Shown here one piece after another: positions 39,750-50,255 of a stretch of 64,000 nucleotides of DNA. Origin of the DNA: Paenibacillus sp. FSL R7-0273 (GTDB taxonomy: Bacteria > Bacillota > Bacilli > Paenibacillales > Paenibacillaceae); assembly GCF_000758625.1 (NCBI RefSeq), contig NZ_CP009283.1, positions 2,181,501 through 2,245,500 of the forward strand, given 5' to 3'. The stretch's first letter is position 1. Each line of letters begins with the position of its first letter. The notes beneath the pieces are model-generated. The model was not told where the DNA came from. It did no database searches and worked only from the letters and a program-made list of their open reading frames with translations. Made by a program: the position numbers and the translations under genes.

Positions 39750-39765
39750 CAAACGTTTGCGCTAA
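39750..39765 (+). promoter_or_regulatory. Operator upstream of the amylopullulanase
   Basis: CAAACGTTTGCGCTAA, identical over 16 bp to the site on the other strand upstream of pgmB. The similarity continues as TTC..TGACAG and TATAC, so this may be a second, weaker promoter of the same design (spacing 21 instead of 17). Confidence 0.65.
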
Positions 39766-39922
39766 TCTTCAATGACAGGAATGTATACTGCTGCTATTTC
39801 AAAAAGGAGGATGCAGGCTTACATCGGTTTAAGCAGCCGCTACGGAAAAGTGAACCCATTCACGGCATGGTGCTATCCCGCGTTCAGCGGAATCAATCTT
39901 ACATTTAGGGGGGCTTTTTGGA

Positions 39923-42900
39923 ATGAAACTGGCTTCATGGAGCAAAAAGATGTTCGCTATCAGTATGATCGTCGTTCTGGTGTGCTCCTATTTTAGTTTT
40001 CCGGCATCTACGGTACAGGCGGCAGCAACGAGGGCAGTACTGGTAGGCTCGCTTCAATCCGAGCTGTCTACGGAGACCAACCAGACTGGCGACTGGAATC
40101 CGGATACTACGGTTACTGAAATGACTTATTTGGACAACGGCACTTATATGTTTACAGGAACACTGCCGGCGGGCACTTATGAATATAAGGTAGCGCTAAA
40201 CGGCACGTGGGATGAAAGCTATGGCTACAGCAGCTATACCAATCCTCAGGGCGTAGACAAAGAAGGCAATATTGTTCTTACGCTGGCTGCGGATGCTGCG
40301 GTGACCTTTTATTACAACGATGTTACTAAGAAAATAGCTGATTCTACGTATTACACACGACTTGATCAGAACAAACTGCCAAGGCTTACAGGCTCTCTGC
40401 AGACTGAGCTTGGTGATGCAAATGACCATTCGGCGGCAGATGCCCGCACCTTGCTGACGGATACTAATTTTGACAGCGTTTACGAGCAGACGGTGAATCT
40501 GCCTCAGGGCGGTTATGTGTATCAGATTTTTGTACCGGGAGCGTCTGCGGACGAGGATAAGCTTTATCCTGCGGCTGAGCAGAGCCTTGATCTTCCGGCC
40601 GATCTTCCGGTCACCTTCCGTTACAATGCGCTGACGCATGAGGCGGGCGCCAAATTTACGGCTCCGGTAAATCCGGGCACTGTAACACCTGTTGCGGAAG
40701 GAAGCATGCGAATTCACTACAACCGTCCGGCTGGCGATTATGCCGATCAGGGCCTGTGGCTGTGGGACGATGTGGCTTCCGGCTCAGATGGCTGGCCATC
40801 CGGGGCAACTGCTTTTCCTGAAGGTCAGGTGGATGCCTACGGTGCTTATGTAGATATTCCGTTAAAAGAAGGCGCCAAAAAAATCTCTTTCCTCGTCGTT
40901 AACCGCACCAATGAGGCTAAAGACAGCGGGGATAAAACCTTCCTGATCAACACTCCGCAAACGAATGAAATCTGGATTAAGCAGGGCAGCGATCAAGTAA
41001 CGCCTTACGAACCGGTGAGTCTGCCTGCAAATACTGTCCGGGTTCACTATATCAGAGCGGATCACAAGCAAAGTGATTTCGGTTTGTGGACCTGGGAGGA
41101 CGTAGCACAGGCTCCGGCTAAATGGCCGACGGATGCAGTTATGTTCCCGGCTGAGAATACAGACCGTTTCGGTGCATATGTGGATATTCCGCTAAAAGAA
41201 AATGCAAAAAAACTGGGCTTCCTTGTAGTCAATCCTTCAAACGAAGCGAAAGACGGCGGAGATAAAGCGTTCAGTCTGCTTGACCGCTACAATCAGCTGT
41301 GGATCAAAGAGGGCGACAATACGGTTTATGTCTCTCCGTTCGGCGAGCAGCCTATAGGGCTTGTATCGGCTGAAGTGCTGTCCGCCAGCAGGCTGCTGCT
41401 CGGATTTACACTTACCGACGGACTTGATGCTGCAGCGCTGAAGAGTGCAATCACTGTAAAGGACAAGGACGGTGCTCCCGTCAGCATCGCTGCAGTGAAG
41501 ATTACCGGAACGTCTTCAATCGAAGTGGACACAGAGGCTTTTGACCTGGAGAAGACACCGCTGAGTGTCACCTATTCAGGTAAAACAGTGTCCGCATCCA
41601 GCGGCTGGAGAATGCTTGATGAGATGTACCATTACACCGGAGATGATCTGGGAGCGACTTATCATGCCGCCGACCAATCGGCAACATTGAAGCTGTGGGC
41701 ACCTGTGGCCAGCTCGGTTACAGTCAATGTGTACAGCAAGACGGATGCCACCAAGCATGTCGGCAATGCTGCCCTTACCCGGGGTGAGCAGGGCGTCTGG
41801 TCTACAGTCCTGACAGCAGCCGATATCACCGGAGTCAGCGGTGAAAAGGATGTCCGCGGCTACTACTATCAGTATGAAGTGACCAACCACGGTGTTACGA
41901 AGCCGGTGCTTGATCCTTACGCCAAATCAATGGCTGTATTCACGGTTGATTCCAGCGGTGCAGCTGGTCCCGACGGGGATATAGTCGGCAAAGCGGCCAT
42001 CGTTGATCTGAGCCAGACGAATCCTGAAGAAGTTCATCCGGCAAATATTGAGGGCTATGAAAAGCGTGAGGATGCCGTTATCTACGAGGTCCATATCCGC
42101 GATTTCACCTCGGATGTCTCGATTGAGAGCAGTCTGAACGGCGAACGCTGGGGCTCTTATGACGCTTTTGCTACCAAGCTGGATTATATCAAGTCAATGG
42201 GTGTAACCCACATTCAGCTGCTCCCAGTAATGGCCTGGTATTACGGGGATGAAACGAAGATGGGGGAAAGAGAAACAGCCTATTCCGCACAAAATAACGA
42301 GTACAACTGGGGTTATGATCCGCACAGCTACTTCTCCCCGGATGGCGCCTATTCAGAAAATCCTGCTGATCCCGAAGAACGGATCAAGGAGCTGAAGGGC
42401 CTGATCGATGCGGTGCATGAAGCCGGAATGGGTGTCATTCTGGATGTTGTGTATACACATATGGCCAAAAAAGACTTCCTCGACGACATTGTGCCAAATT
42501 ACTATGCGTTCCAGGATGCAAATGGCAACTTTATCGGCGGCTTCGGCAATAACCTGGCCACTAATCACAAAATGGCCGAGAAGCTGATGATTGATTCCGT
42601 TAAATATTGGTTCAGCGAGTACAAAATCGACGGCATGCGCTGGGATATGATGGGCGATGCTACGCAGGATGCGGTGCAGGCGGCCTATGATGCCGCGCAG
42701 GCAATCAATCCGCAGGCGCTGTTTATCGGCGAAGGCTGGGTAACGTTCGGCGGCGCGGCTTCTGATCCGTCACTTGCCGGCCAGGGTGCCGACCAGCAGT
42801 GGATGGACAAAACCGACAGCGTCGGCGTCTTCTCCGATGAGTTCCGCAATGAGCTGAAATCAGGCTTCGGATCGGAAGGTGAGCCGAGATTTATTACAGG

Positions 42901-45900
42901 CGGAGCACGCTCCATTGCGACCATCCTGAATAATATCAAAGCCCAGCCGTCCAACATTCCGGCGGATGATCCGGGTGATGTGGTGCCTTATATCGAGGCG
43001 CATGACAATCTCACCCTGCATGATGTCATTGCCCAGTCCATCAAGAAAGACCCGGCAATTCCGGCTAATGAGCTGGAAATTCAGCAGCGGATCCGTATTG
43101 GCAATACACTGGAGCTGACTTCACAGGGAACGGCCTTTATGCAGGCCGGCCAGGAATACGGGCGTACCAAGCAGTGGCACGGTACAGGCGTACCTGAACA
43201 AAAGTATACCGAGATGAAGGATGCGGACGGCCAGTTCTTTGGCTATTTTATCCATGATTCTTATGATTCCTCGGACGCAGTCAACATGTTTGACTGGTCT
43301 AAAGTAACGGATGAAGTGAATTATCCGGTACAGAATACGACCAAGGATTACACGGCAGGTCTTATTCAGCTTAGAAAGTCCTCCGATGCCTTCCGCCTGG
43401 GTGATAAGAGCCTGGTGGATTCCAATGTTACATTGATTCAGTCACCGGAGATGAAGGCAACCGATCTCGTAATCGGCTACAAGAATAAAGCAACAGACGG
43501 AACAGGTATCTACTATGTGTTCGTTAACGCTGATGATGAAGCAAGAACGCTTACGTTGTCAGAAGATCTCACTAAAGGTATAGTGCTTGCTGATGATGAC
43601 CAGGCAGGAGTGACGGCAATTCCGGCTGAAGAGCAGACCGGGTTCGCGCTTACCGGAGCATCGATTCAGCTGCAGCCGCTTACTGCAGTGATCATCCGTA
43701 TGGATGCAGCGGCAGCGGTATTTACTTCGGTAGAGGCAGACAGTGCAGCGTATTCACTACAGGCGGGCACCAGCCATCAGACCGCTGCATATGCCAAATA
43801 TGACGACGGAAGCAAACGCAATATTACAAAAACTGCGGTCTATACTTCTGACAAACCGGAAGTAGCCAGTGTTTCAGCTCAGGGGATTGTGACCGGACTC
43901 AAAGCCGGGACGGCTAATATAACGATTACCTACGGCGGTAAGTCGACAGTGGTAACCGTTAAAGTAGTCACTGAGACAGTGGACAACAAACGTTATGTTG
44001 AATTTACCTATGTACGTGCAGACGAGGATTATACCGACTGGAATATCTGGGTCTGGAATACTGGCGCGAAGAATGACCAGATTGATTTCACCACCTTCAA
44101 GGATGGTAAAGCCAGTGTATTGATTGAAGTTGCCCAGAATGCTACCAGCGTAGGCTTTGTTCTGCGCAAGGGCACTGACTGGAATACAGGTAAACAGGAT
44201 TATCCGGATGACCGGGTTATTCCGCTGACGGCTGGTGAGAGCTATACCAAGGTCATTGTAAGCAGCATGGTGAAGGGGCTGGATATCAAGCCGTTTATCA
44301 GCGGTCCGGTGATCAAGGACGGAACCATTACCTTCATGTACCGTGATGAGGCGCTGTTCCGCAGCGGCAATCAGCAGGCTATTGAGGCAGCTGCTGTTAA
44401 GGTAAACGGTGCTGAATATCCAATGACTTACGACGCCGCCAACGAGTGGTTCAGCTATCAGCTGACAGGCGTAGAGACAGGAACCTACAAGTACACCTTC
44501 CTGATCATAAAAGACGGGGTTACCGAAGAGCTGACTGATCCTAAGAATACAGCCGGCGGCGTATCCTCAGTAACCTATCACAAGCCGGAGGTTACCGTTA
44601 CAGCGACAGCAGCACCGCAGGCGGTTAACTCTAATGAAAATGCTGTAGTTACCATTACAGCCGTTTCCGCTGAGGAAGTCTCCTATAAAGACGGGTATAT
44701 GGATCTGACTGCGCTTGGCGGACCGGCCAAGGTTCAGATTGATACCAGCCTGATGAAGCAGACGGTTGCAGTAGAAGATCAAGTGGCGGCGGGTATTAAA
44801 ACCATTCCGGTTACACTTGTTGACGAGTACGGCAACACGCATAAAGGCTCAGCCACGCTTGAAGTTAAGGCCAGAACCTACAGCGGGGATAAGCTTGACT
44901 TTGACTGGGATGAGGCGCGGATCTATTTTGCGCTGACTGACCGCTTCGCGGACGGCGACCCTTCCAACAATGTGAATGTGGACAAAAGCCATCTGGAGGC
45001 CTACCACGGCGGCGATTTCCAGGGTATGATTGATCACCTCGATTATCTAGAGGAGCTCGGCATCAATACACTCTGGATTACGCCGATTGTCGATAACATC
45101 GATTTCAATAAAGGTGTCGGATTCGGCGGTACCCAGTACGGCTACCACGGCTACTGGGCCAAGGATTTCACCCAGCTCGATGAGCATCTCGGTGATATGG
45201 ACACCTTCAAGGCATTAATTGAACAGGCGCATGACAGAGGCATCAAGATTATGGTCGACGTTGTCCTTAACCATGCAGGCTATGGCCTGAAGGAGAGCGA
45301 CAATGAAGAAGGCGTAACGGCTGAAGATAAGGCGCGCTTCGAGGGCATGCTCCGCACAGACGGTGTATCCTCGGATACCGATCCGGTCAAGGGTGAACTG
45401 GCCGGACTGCCGGACTTCAAGACAGAAGATCCTGCGGTGCGCCAGCAGATCATTGACTGGCAGACCGGCTGGCTTGACAATGCGCGTACGGAGCGCGGGG
45501 ATACGATCGATTATTTCCGTGTGGACACTGTTAAGCACGTAGAGACTACAACGTGGAAGGCATTCAAAAATGCTCTGACTGCCATCGATCCTGAATTCAA
45601 GCTGGTCGGTGAATACTTCGGCGGAACCATCGACAGTGACGGCGGAAATCTGCAGTCCGGCCAGATGGACAGTCTGCTTGACTTCGGCTTCAAGGGCGCA
45701 GCGAAAAGCTTCACCGACGGCAAAATTTCCGAGGTGGATGCTTATCTGCAGGACCGTGAGTCCAAGCTGGACAATACGAAGACTATGGCCCAGTTCTTGA
45801 GCAGCCATGACGAGAACGGCTTCCTCTCCGATTATGTAGGCGGAGATAAAGGCAAGCTGATGATCGCAGCAGCACTGCAGATTACGGCAAAGGGCCAGCC

Positions 45901-47551
45901 GGTAATCTATTATGGTGAAGAGCTTGGCCGTTCCGGCAGCAATGCCGGTGATATGTCGCAAGGGCAGTTCAGCGAGAACCGCAGCGATATGCCGTGGGAT
46001 CAGCTGACCGCGGAGAAGGGGCTTCACGGCCATTACCAGAAGCTGCTGAATATCCGTGCCGAATACTCCAAGGTGTTCTCCAAGGGGATTCGTACAACAC
46101 TTGCCGGCTCGGATGAGCTGGGATACCTGGCCTTTAACAAGCAGTATGGCGAAGAAAACGTTGTAACAGTAATCAATACGAAGACAGAGGCAATGTCTGT
46201 AAGCATCCCTGTGCAGTTTGCCGCAGGAGCAAAGGTAACGGATAAATACAGCGGCACAGCGTATACCGTATCTGCTGACCGGAAAGTGACACTGGATCTG
46301 CCGGGCAGAGCTGACGGGGGAACGGTTATTCTGGCAGCGGCGGCTGAAGTAACGCCGACGCCAACACCAGAGACATCACCAACACCGTCTCCAGTGGTCC
46401 TTCCCGGATCGATTCCGGGAGCAACTCCTGCACCTACACCGGATGCCGGTGTCCAGGTAATCAGTGCAGACAGTCTGAAAAATGCCAAGGACGGCAAAGT
46501 AAGCCTTGAAATTCCTGCAGCAGCAACGTCTGTCCTGCTGCCTGTCCAGGCTGCAGCTCTGCTGGGCACAAACGCTCTTGAACTGCAGATGGGCGGTCTA
46601 AGTGTGACTCTGCCAAACGCAGCTTTGCTTGAGCTGCAGAAATCAGTCAGCGGGCCGGATGCGGAAGGGGCTCAGATTAAGTTCAGCGTCAGCCCGCTTC
46701 AGGAAAGTGCAGCCGGCCAGCTGGTGAACGGGCTGAGCGATGCTTTTACAAGCGTAAGTGCAGCTTCAAAAATCTATGAATTCTCACTGTCAGTAGTTAA
46801 AAAGGACGGCACAAGCATTCCGGTATCTTCTTTCACAGCACCGGTTGAGCTATCCTTTACCATCAGCGGCAGCACAGATAAAGAGCTGACAGGTGTGTTC
46901 TTCATAGGTGAGAATAACAGTCCGGAGTATGTCCGCAGTGTGCTCAGCGGTAACCGGATTACTGCACAGGTGACGCATTTCAGTAAATATGCGCTGCTTG
47001 AGCTGAACAAATCGTTTGCAGACGTATCCGCTTCGCACTGGGCTTCACAGGCTGTTAAATCGCTTAGCGCCAAGCAGATTGTAACGGGCGTGTCGGAGTC
47101 GAAGTTCAATCCGAATGCTAATGTTACGCGTGCTGAATTTGCCGCACTGCTGATCCGCGCGCTGGGCATTGAAGCAGCCGGCCAGACCCGCTTCAGTGAT
47201 GTTCAGGCAGATGTCTGGTATGCTCCTTATGTAGCTGCGGCTGTCAGCCAGGGCATTGTTTCAGGACGCAGCTCTGAGCTATTCGCACCGGATGCGGCAA
47301 TCAGCCGTGAAGAAATGGCAGCTATGGTTATCCGTGCGCTTGAAGTGCTGCAGGGGCAGAAGGTAACTCCGGGCTCTTCCTCCGCAGGCTTTGCGGATGC
47401 AGACAGCATCAGCACATGGGCAGCTGTATACGTGAATACAGCCGCCGGTCTTGGGCTGGTGCAGGGCAGAGAAGGCAACCAGTTTGCGCCTAAAGCTAAT
47501 ATGACCCGTGCAGAAAGCGCCCAGGTTATCTACAAATTACTGGCTAAATAA
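39923..47551 (+). CDS. Surface-anchored bifunctional amylopullulanase with SLH domains
   Basis: 2542 residues. Signal peptide 1-34 (cleavage near VQA-AA). Two copies of a starch-enzyme N-terminal domain (about 38-145, 150-245; GSLQSEL/GSLQTEL) and two CBM41-like modules (about 262-355, 365-460; IHYNRPAGDY/VHYIRADHKQ). A pullulanase GH13 follows with YNWGYDP at about 794 and catalytic Asp908, Glu937, Asp1028. Then come a Big2-type Ig domain (about 1270-1350), starch-binding and Ig-like modules, and a second GH13 alpha-amylase domain with Asp1868, Glu1897, Asp1963. A TP-rich linker (about 2144-2175), a beta domain and three SLH repeats (about 2362-2542) complete it. It should cut alpha-1,6 and alpha-1,4 bonds while bound to the wall. 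GGGGGG precedes the ATG. Confidence 0.93.
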   Translation: MKLASWSKKMFAISMIVVLVCSYFSFPASTVQAAATRAVLVGSLQSELSTETNQTGDWNPDTTVTEMTYLDNGTYMFTGTLPAGTYEYKVALNGTWDESYGYSSYTNPQGVDKEGNIVLTLAADAAVTFYYNDVTKKIADSTYYTRLDQNKLPRLTGSLQTELGDANDHSAADARTLLTDTNFDSVYEQTVNLPQGGYVYQIFVPGASADEDKLYPAAEQSLDLPADLPVTFRYNALTHEAGAKFTAPVNPGTVTPVAEGSMRIHYNRPAGDYADQGLWLWDDVASGSDGWPSGATAFPEGQVDAYGAYVDIPLKEGAKKISFLVVNRTNEAKDSGDKTFLINTPQTNEIWIKQGSDQVTPYEPVSLPANTVRVHYIRADHKQSDFGLWTWEDVAQAPAKWPTDAVMFPAENTDRFGAYVDIPLKENAKKLGFLVVNPSNEAKDGGDKAFSLLDRYNQLWIKEGDNTVYVSPFGEQPIGLVSAEVLSASRLLLGFTLTDGLDAAALKSAITVKDKDGAPVSIAAVKITGTSSIEVDTEAFDLEKTPLSVTYSGKTVSASSGWRMLDEMYHYTGDDLGATYHAADQSATLKLWAPVASSVTVNVYSKTDATKHVGNAALTRGEQGVWSTVLTAADITGVSGEKDVRGYYYQYEVTNHGVTKPVLDPYAKSMAVFTVDSSGAAGPDGDIVGKAAIVDLSQTNPEEVHPANIEGYEKREDAVIYEVHIRDFTSDVSIESSLNGERWGSYDAFATKLDYIKSMGVTHIQLLPVMAWYYGDETKMGERETAYSAQNNEYNWGYDPHSYFSPDGAYSENPADPEERIKELKGLIDAVHEAGMGVILDVVYTHMAKKDFLDDIVPNYYAFQDANGNFIGGFGNNLATNHKMAEKLMIDSVKYWFSEYKIDGMRWDMMGDATQDAVQAAYDAAQAINPQALFIGEGWVTFGGAASDPSLAGQGADQQWMDKTDSVGVFSDEFRNELKSGFGSEGEPRFITGGARSIATILNNIKAQPSNIPADDPGDVVPYIEAHDNLTLHDVIAQSIKKDPAIPANELEIQQRIRIGNTLELTSQGTAFMQAGQEYGRTKQWHGTGVPEQKYTEMKDADGQFFGYFIHDSYDSSDAVNMFDWSKVTDEVNYPVQNTTKDYTAGLIQLRKSSDAFRLGDKSLVDSNVTLIQSPEMKATDLVIGYKNKATDGTGIYYVFVNADDEARTLTLSEDLTKGIVLADDDQAGVTAIPAEEQTGFALTGASIQLQPLTAVIIRMDAAAAVFTSVEADSAAYSLQAGTSHQTAAYAKYDDGSKRNITKTAVYTSDKPEVASVSAQGIVTGLKAGTANITITYGGKSTVVTVKVVTETVDNKRYVEFTYVRADEDYTDWNIWVWNTGAKNDQIDFTTFKDGKASVLIEVAQNATSVGFVLRKGTDWNTGKQDYPDDRVIPLTAGESYTKVIVSSMVKGLDIKPFISGPVIKDGTITFMYRDEALFRSGNQQAIEAAAVKVNGAEYPMTYDAANEWFSYQLTGVETGTYKYTFLIIKDGVTEELTDPKNTAGGVSSVTYHKPEVTVTATAAPQAVNSNENAVVTITAVSAEEVSYKDGYMDLTALGGPAKVQIDTSLMKQTVAVEDQVAAGIKTIPVTLVDEYGNTHKGSATLEVKARTYSGDKLDFDWDEARIYFALTDRFADGDPSNNVNVDKSHLEAYHGGDFQGMIDHLDYLEELGINTLWITPIVDNIDFNKGVGFGGTQYGYHGYWAKDFTQLDEHLGDMDTFKALIEQAHDRGIKIMVDVVLNHAGYGLKESDNEEGVTAEDKARFEGMLRTDGVSSDTDPVKGELAGLPDFKTEDPAVRQQIIDWQTGWLDNARTERGDTIDYFRVDTVKHVETTTWKAFKNALTAIDPEFKLVGEYFGGTIDSDGGNLQSGQMDSLLDFGFKGAAKSFTDGKISEVDAYLQDRESKLDNTKTMAQFLSSHDENGFLSDYVGGDKGKLMIAAALQITAKGQPVIYYGEELGRSGSNAGDMSQGQFSENRSDMPWDQLTAEKGLHGHYQKLLNIRAEYSKVFSKGIRTTLAGSDELGYLAFNKQYGEENVVTVINTKTEAMSVSIPVQFAAGAKVTDKYSGTAYTVSADRKVTLDLPGRADGGTVILAAAAEVTPTPTPETSPTPSPVVLPGSIPGATPAPTPDAGVQVISADSLKNAKDGKVSLEIPAAATSVLLPVQAAALLGTNALELQMGGLSVTLPNAALLELQKSVSGPDAEGAQIKFSVSPLQESAAGQLVNGLSDAFTSVSAASKIYEFSLSVVKKDGTSIPVSSFTAPVELSFTISGSTDKELTGVFFIGENNSPEYVRSVLSGNRITAQVTHFSKYALLELNKSFADVSASHWASQAVKSLSAKQIVTGVSESKFNPNANVTRAEFAALLIRALGIEAAGQTRFSDVQADVWYAPYVAAAVSQGIVSGRSSELFAPDAAISREEMAAMVIRALEVLQGQKVTPGSSSAGFADADSISTWAAVYVNTAAGLGLVQGREGNQFAPKANMTRAESAQVIYKLLAK

Positions 47552-47579
47552 GATTTATAGCCGGTTATATGAACACACG

Positions 47580-47616
47580 AAAGCAGCGATCCTCATTTAA
47601 TGGGGACCGCTGCTTT
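47580..47616 (+). terminator. Terminator after the amylopullulanase
   Basis: AAAGCAGCG pairs with CGCTGCTTT, with an inner CC/GG part; the T run is poor. Confidence 0.7.
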
Positions 47617-47744
47617 GTGTTATGTTGCTCCGGCTTGATAAGCTTGATTTATTCCGGATACCGGATACCGGGCTGCCGATAAATGCGATTATACGGTCTA
47701 TCCCCATCGTTTGATATAATTGAGTGTACCTATACCGACGCACC

Positions 47745-47779
47745 AAACAGCCCTCTCCGATTGCGGAAAAGGGCTGTTT
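47745..47779. terminator. Hairpin between convergent amylopullulanase and neopullulanase genes
   Basis: AAACAGCCCT pairs perfectly with AGGGCTGTTT around a 15-nt loop. Likely terminator for the minus-strand neopullulanase. The remainder of 47552-47843 shows nothing recognisable. Confidence 0.65.
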
Positions 47780-47843
47780 GCCTGGTATTCGTTGGCGAAA
47801 GTCCAGCTAGTTTAACGGCCTGCCCTCAGAAACAATCCGCAGA

Positions 47844-49589
47844 CTACAAAACGGCCTTAATTGCCGTGTACCCGTAAGCAGGGAGCTTAACGGACAGGGT
47901 GCCGCGCTCTGCGCGCAGGGAGTCACCGGTGAACAGGTTTTCCCAGCTGCGCTCTTCAACGTTAAGCCGGAAGGTCTGGGCGGTTTCCTCAGTGTTCATC
48001 AGGACGATGATGATTTCGTCGCCCAGGCTGCGTTCATAGGCGATTTTGCTTCCGCCCCGGCCGGCCTCCAGGAATCTGAAGGAGCCGCCGCGAAGGGCAG
48101 GATTACTGCCGCGGATTGAAATCAGCTGCTGGTAGAAGCTGAACAGATCACGGTCCTGCTTGGCCGGATCCCATTCCATGCATTTCCGGCAGCCCGGATC
48201 ATTGTCGCCGTCCATGCCGAATTCATCGCCGTAGTAGATGCAAGGCGTACCCATGAAGGTGAACTGGAACAGTGCTGCCAGTTTGAACTTTTTCTTGTCG
48301 CCGCCGGCAAGCGTAAGGAGGCGTGCGGTATCATGGCTGTCCAGCAGATTGAAGGCAACCTCGCTGGCCTGCAGCGGATAACGGGACAGCTGTTTGCCGA
48401 TCGCATTGGCAAAGGCTTCAGCATCAAGTGATCCGCCAATGAAGAAATCGAGCACGGCATCCGTAAACGGATAGTTCATAACCGCATCGAACTTGTCCCC
48501 CTCCAGCCATGGAGCAGATTCATGCCAGATTTCTCCGAGAATGTACGCCTCAGGATTCGCAGCTTTAACCACCTTGCGGAATTCACGCCAGAAGCCGTGA
48601 TCCACTTCGTTGGCCACATCCAGGCGCCAGCCGTCGATGCCGACCTCTTTAATCCAGTACTCTGCTACCTTGAGCAGATATTCCTTTACTTCAGGGTTTT
48701 CTGTATTGAGCTTAGGCATATGCGGTTCAAATGAGAAGGCATCATAGTTCGGGACATTGTCCACGACCTGAAGCGGGAATTCGCGTACATGGAACCAGTC
48801 CTTATAACGGGAGTTCTCACCGTGCTCCAGTACATCTACAAACGGAGCGAAGGTTCTGCCTGAATGGTTGAATACGGCGTCCAGCAGAATGCGGATTCCG
48901 CGTTCATGGCAGGCATTAACCAGCTTCTTGAGCGTTTCAACATCGCCGAAATGCGGATCAACCTTCATATAGTCTTCGGTATCGTATTTATGGTTGGTGG
49001 TTCCGGCGAAGATCGGCGTGAAATAAATGCCTGTAATCCCCAGCTCAGTCAAATGATCAAGATGGTCGATTACGCCCTGAAGGTCACCGCCGAAGAAGTT
49101 TTCAGGAGTAGGTGTCCCGCCCCAGGGCTGAACATTCTCCGGGTTCAGGCTAGGGTCACCGTTGGCAAAACGCTCCGGGAAGATCTGATAGAACACGGCA
49201 TCCTTAACCCAGGCCGGAGGTGTAAATACATCACCGCGGTTTATGTAAGGAAATTCAAACAGCCGGTTGGGATTTGCCGGGCGCTCTGTCTGGAAATCGC
49301 TTTCGGTCATCCAGATCCGCTCATGCCCCTTTTGCAGCAAGAAACCGTATTTCAAACGGCGGTACAGGGGAACGGATTCACACTCCCAGTAATCGAACAT
49401 TGCATCGCTGGTGAACAGTTTCATCGGGATCAGCTCTTTGGTAGTGTCCCATGCATATTTATCCCCGGCCCAGGCAAATACTTCTGTAAGGTCCCCTTTT
49501 TTGGCACGCAGGCGCAGATGGATGGTTTCAAAGTCATAGGCGTAGGACCAGTTTAACCGCGGGCGGTGATATACAGCTTCAAGCAACAT
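47844..49589 (-). CDS. Neopullulanase / cyclomaltodextrinase / maltogenic amylase, GH13 subfamily 20
   Basis: 581 residues, normal for the subfamily. An N-terminal CBM34 domain (about 1-120; starts LLEAVYHRP) is followed by the barrel opening DAVFYQIFPERFANGD, the subfamily fingerprint MPKLNTENPEV, and catalytic Asp324 (GWRLDVANE), Glu353 (LGEIWH) and Asp420 (LLDSHD). No signal peptide. These enzymes act in the cytoplasm on cyclodextrins, pullulan or maltodextrins brought in by the importer. The ribosome site AGGAGG is part of a 20-nt segment identical to the pgmB leader. Confidence 0.93.
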   Translation of the reverse strand: MLLEAVYHRPRLNWSYAYDFETIHLRLRAKKGDLTEVFAWAGDKYAWDTTKELIPMKLFTSDAMFDYWECESVPLYRRLKYGFLLQKGHERIWMTESDFQTERPANPNRLFEFPYINRGDVFTPPAWVKDAVFYQIFPERFANGDPSLNPENVQPWGGTPTPENFFGGDLQGVIDHLDHLTELGITGIYFTPIFAGTTNHKYDTEDYMKVDPHFGDVETLKKLVNACHERGIRILLDAVFNHSGRTFAPFVDVLEHGENSRYKDWFHVREFPLQVVDNVPNYDAFSFEPHMPKLNTENPEVKEYLLKVAEYWIKEVGIDGWRLDVANEVDHGFWREFRKVVKAANPEAYILGEIWHESAPWLEGDKFDAVMNYPFTDAVLDFFIGGSLDAEAFANAIGKQLSRYPLQASEVAFNLLDSHDTARLLTLAGGDKKKFKLAALFQFTFMGTPCIYYGDEFGMDGDNDPGCRKCMEWDPAKQDRDLFSFYQQLISIRGSNPALRGGSFRFLEAGRGGSKIAYERSLGDEIIIVLMNTEETAQTFRLNVEERSWENLFTGDSLRAERGTLSVKLPAYGYTAIKAVL

Positions 49590-49596
49590 GATAATT

Positions 49597-49616
49597 CCTC
49601 CTAAAAGTTTTGTGAG
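49597..49616 (-). repeat. Leader segment shared with pgmB
   Basis: The minus strand reads CTCACAAAACTTTTAGGAGG, identical to 37859-37878 and ending in the ribosome site. Upstream bases (GCGCTTCC, then ATTCTCGTTATAAAAGAGGC) are a degenerate version of the 62-bp unit. Confidence 0.8.
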
Positions 49617-50129
49617 CTGCGCTTCCAGAGATTCTCGTTATAAAAGAGGCTTAATGAATGCGGGCAATAGTGTTGTGCCTGTATGGCACTATGCTAATGC
49701 CAGAGTTGCACACATTATAAGGAAAATTGCCCATAGCAAAAAGGCACAACTCCAGCCTAAACTTGTCCGAGGTTGTCCCTGATAAGTAACATTGCCTTTT
49801 AGTTGTTGTAAGAACAAGGGCGCATGCTTCCACTGCCGCTGGCAGGGCTGGCTGCTCATAATGGTTTGGATTATAGCATGGAATAATTGGCCGTACAATA
49901 CTCTTGTTCAAACCATTGCACTATTTTTCACGTGCGAGACTGCTTTTTTGCAGTGGAAATGAGGAGCAGGGCACACTTATCGTTGCATTTTACTGTTGGA
50001 AATATGAAATTCGGCTTAACTTCATGCTGTGCATGCTGTATTATAGAGTAAATAAGAGAAATCGTGTGAACGGGGGAGATAAATCGGCCTATTTTTACTG
50101 TAATCGCCCTAAATAGGCAAATATACACT
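49617..50129. other. Gene-free divergent spacer upstream of malE and the neopullulanase
   Basis: No coding region with a credible ribosome site is seen. A hairpin ATAGTG-TT-GTGCC / GGCAC-TAT lies at about 49668-49693. A long AT-rich stretch follows. The neopullulanase promoter must lie here but I cannot place it with confidence. Confidence 0.4.
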
Positions 50130-50168
50130 GTGCAAACGTTTTAACAATTAACATTACTGTTGTATTAT
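50130..50168 (+). promoter_or_regulatory. malE promoter with overlapping operator
   Basis: TTAACA (50141-50146), 16 bp, TATTAT (50163-50168). GTGCAAACGTTTTAAC (50130-50145) covers the -35 box and belongs to the CAAACG operator family. A cre-like GAAGCGCTTTC follows at about 50181-50191. Confidence 0.6.
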
Positions 50169-50255
50169 GAATTTATGAATGAAGCGCTTTCTAGAACTTG
50201 TTGAAGCGTATTCAGAAGGATGGTTGACAGACACACACATTTTTTTTGAATCTTC

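Noticed and set aside
39772..39996. A 74-codon frame before and across the amylopullulanase start
   Set aside because: Its best ribosome site is misplaced, it overlaps the signal peptide region in another frame, and it has no recognisable product.
49597..50129. Small open frames of 60-86 codons in the spacer upstream of malE
   Set aside because: No ribosome sites, no family resemblance, and they overlap each other on both strands.
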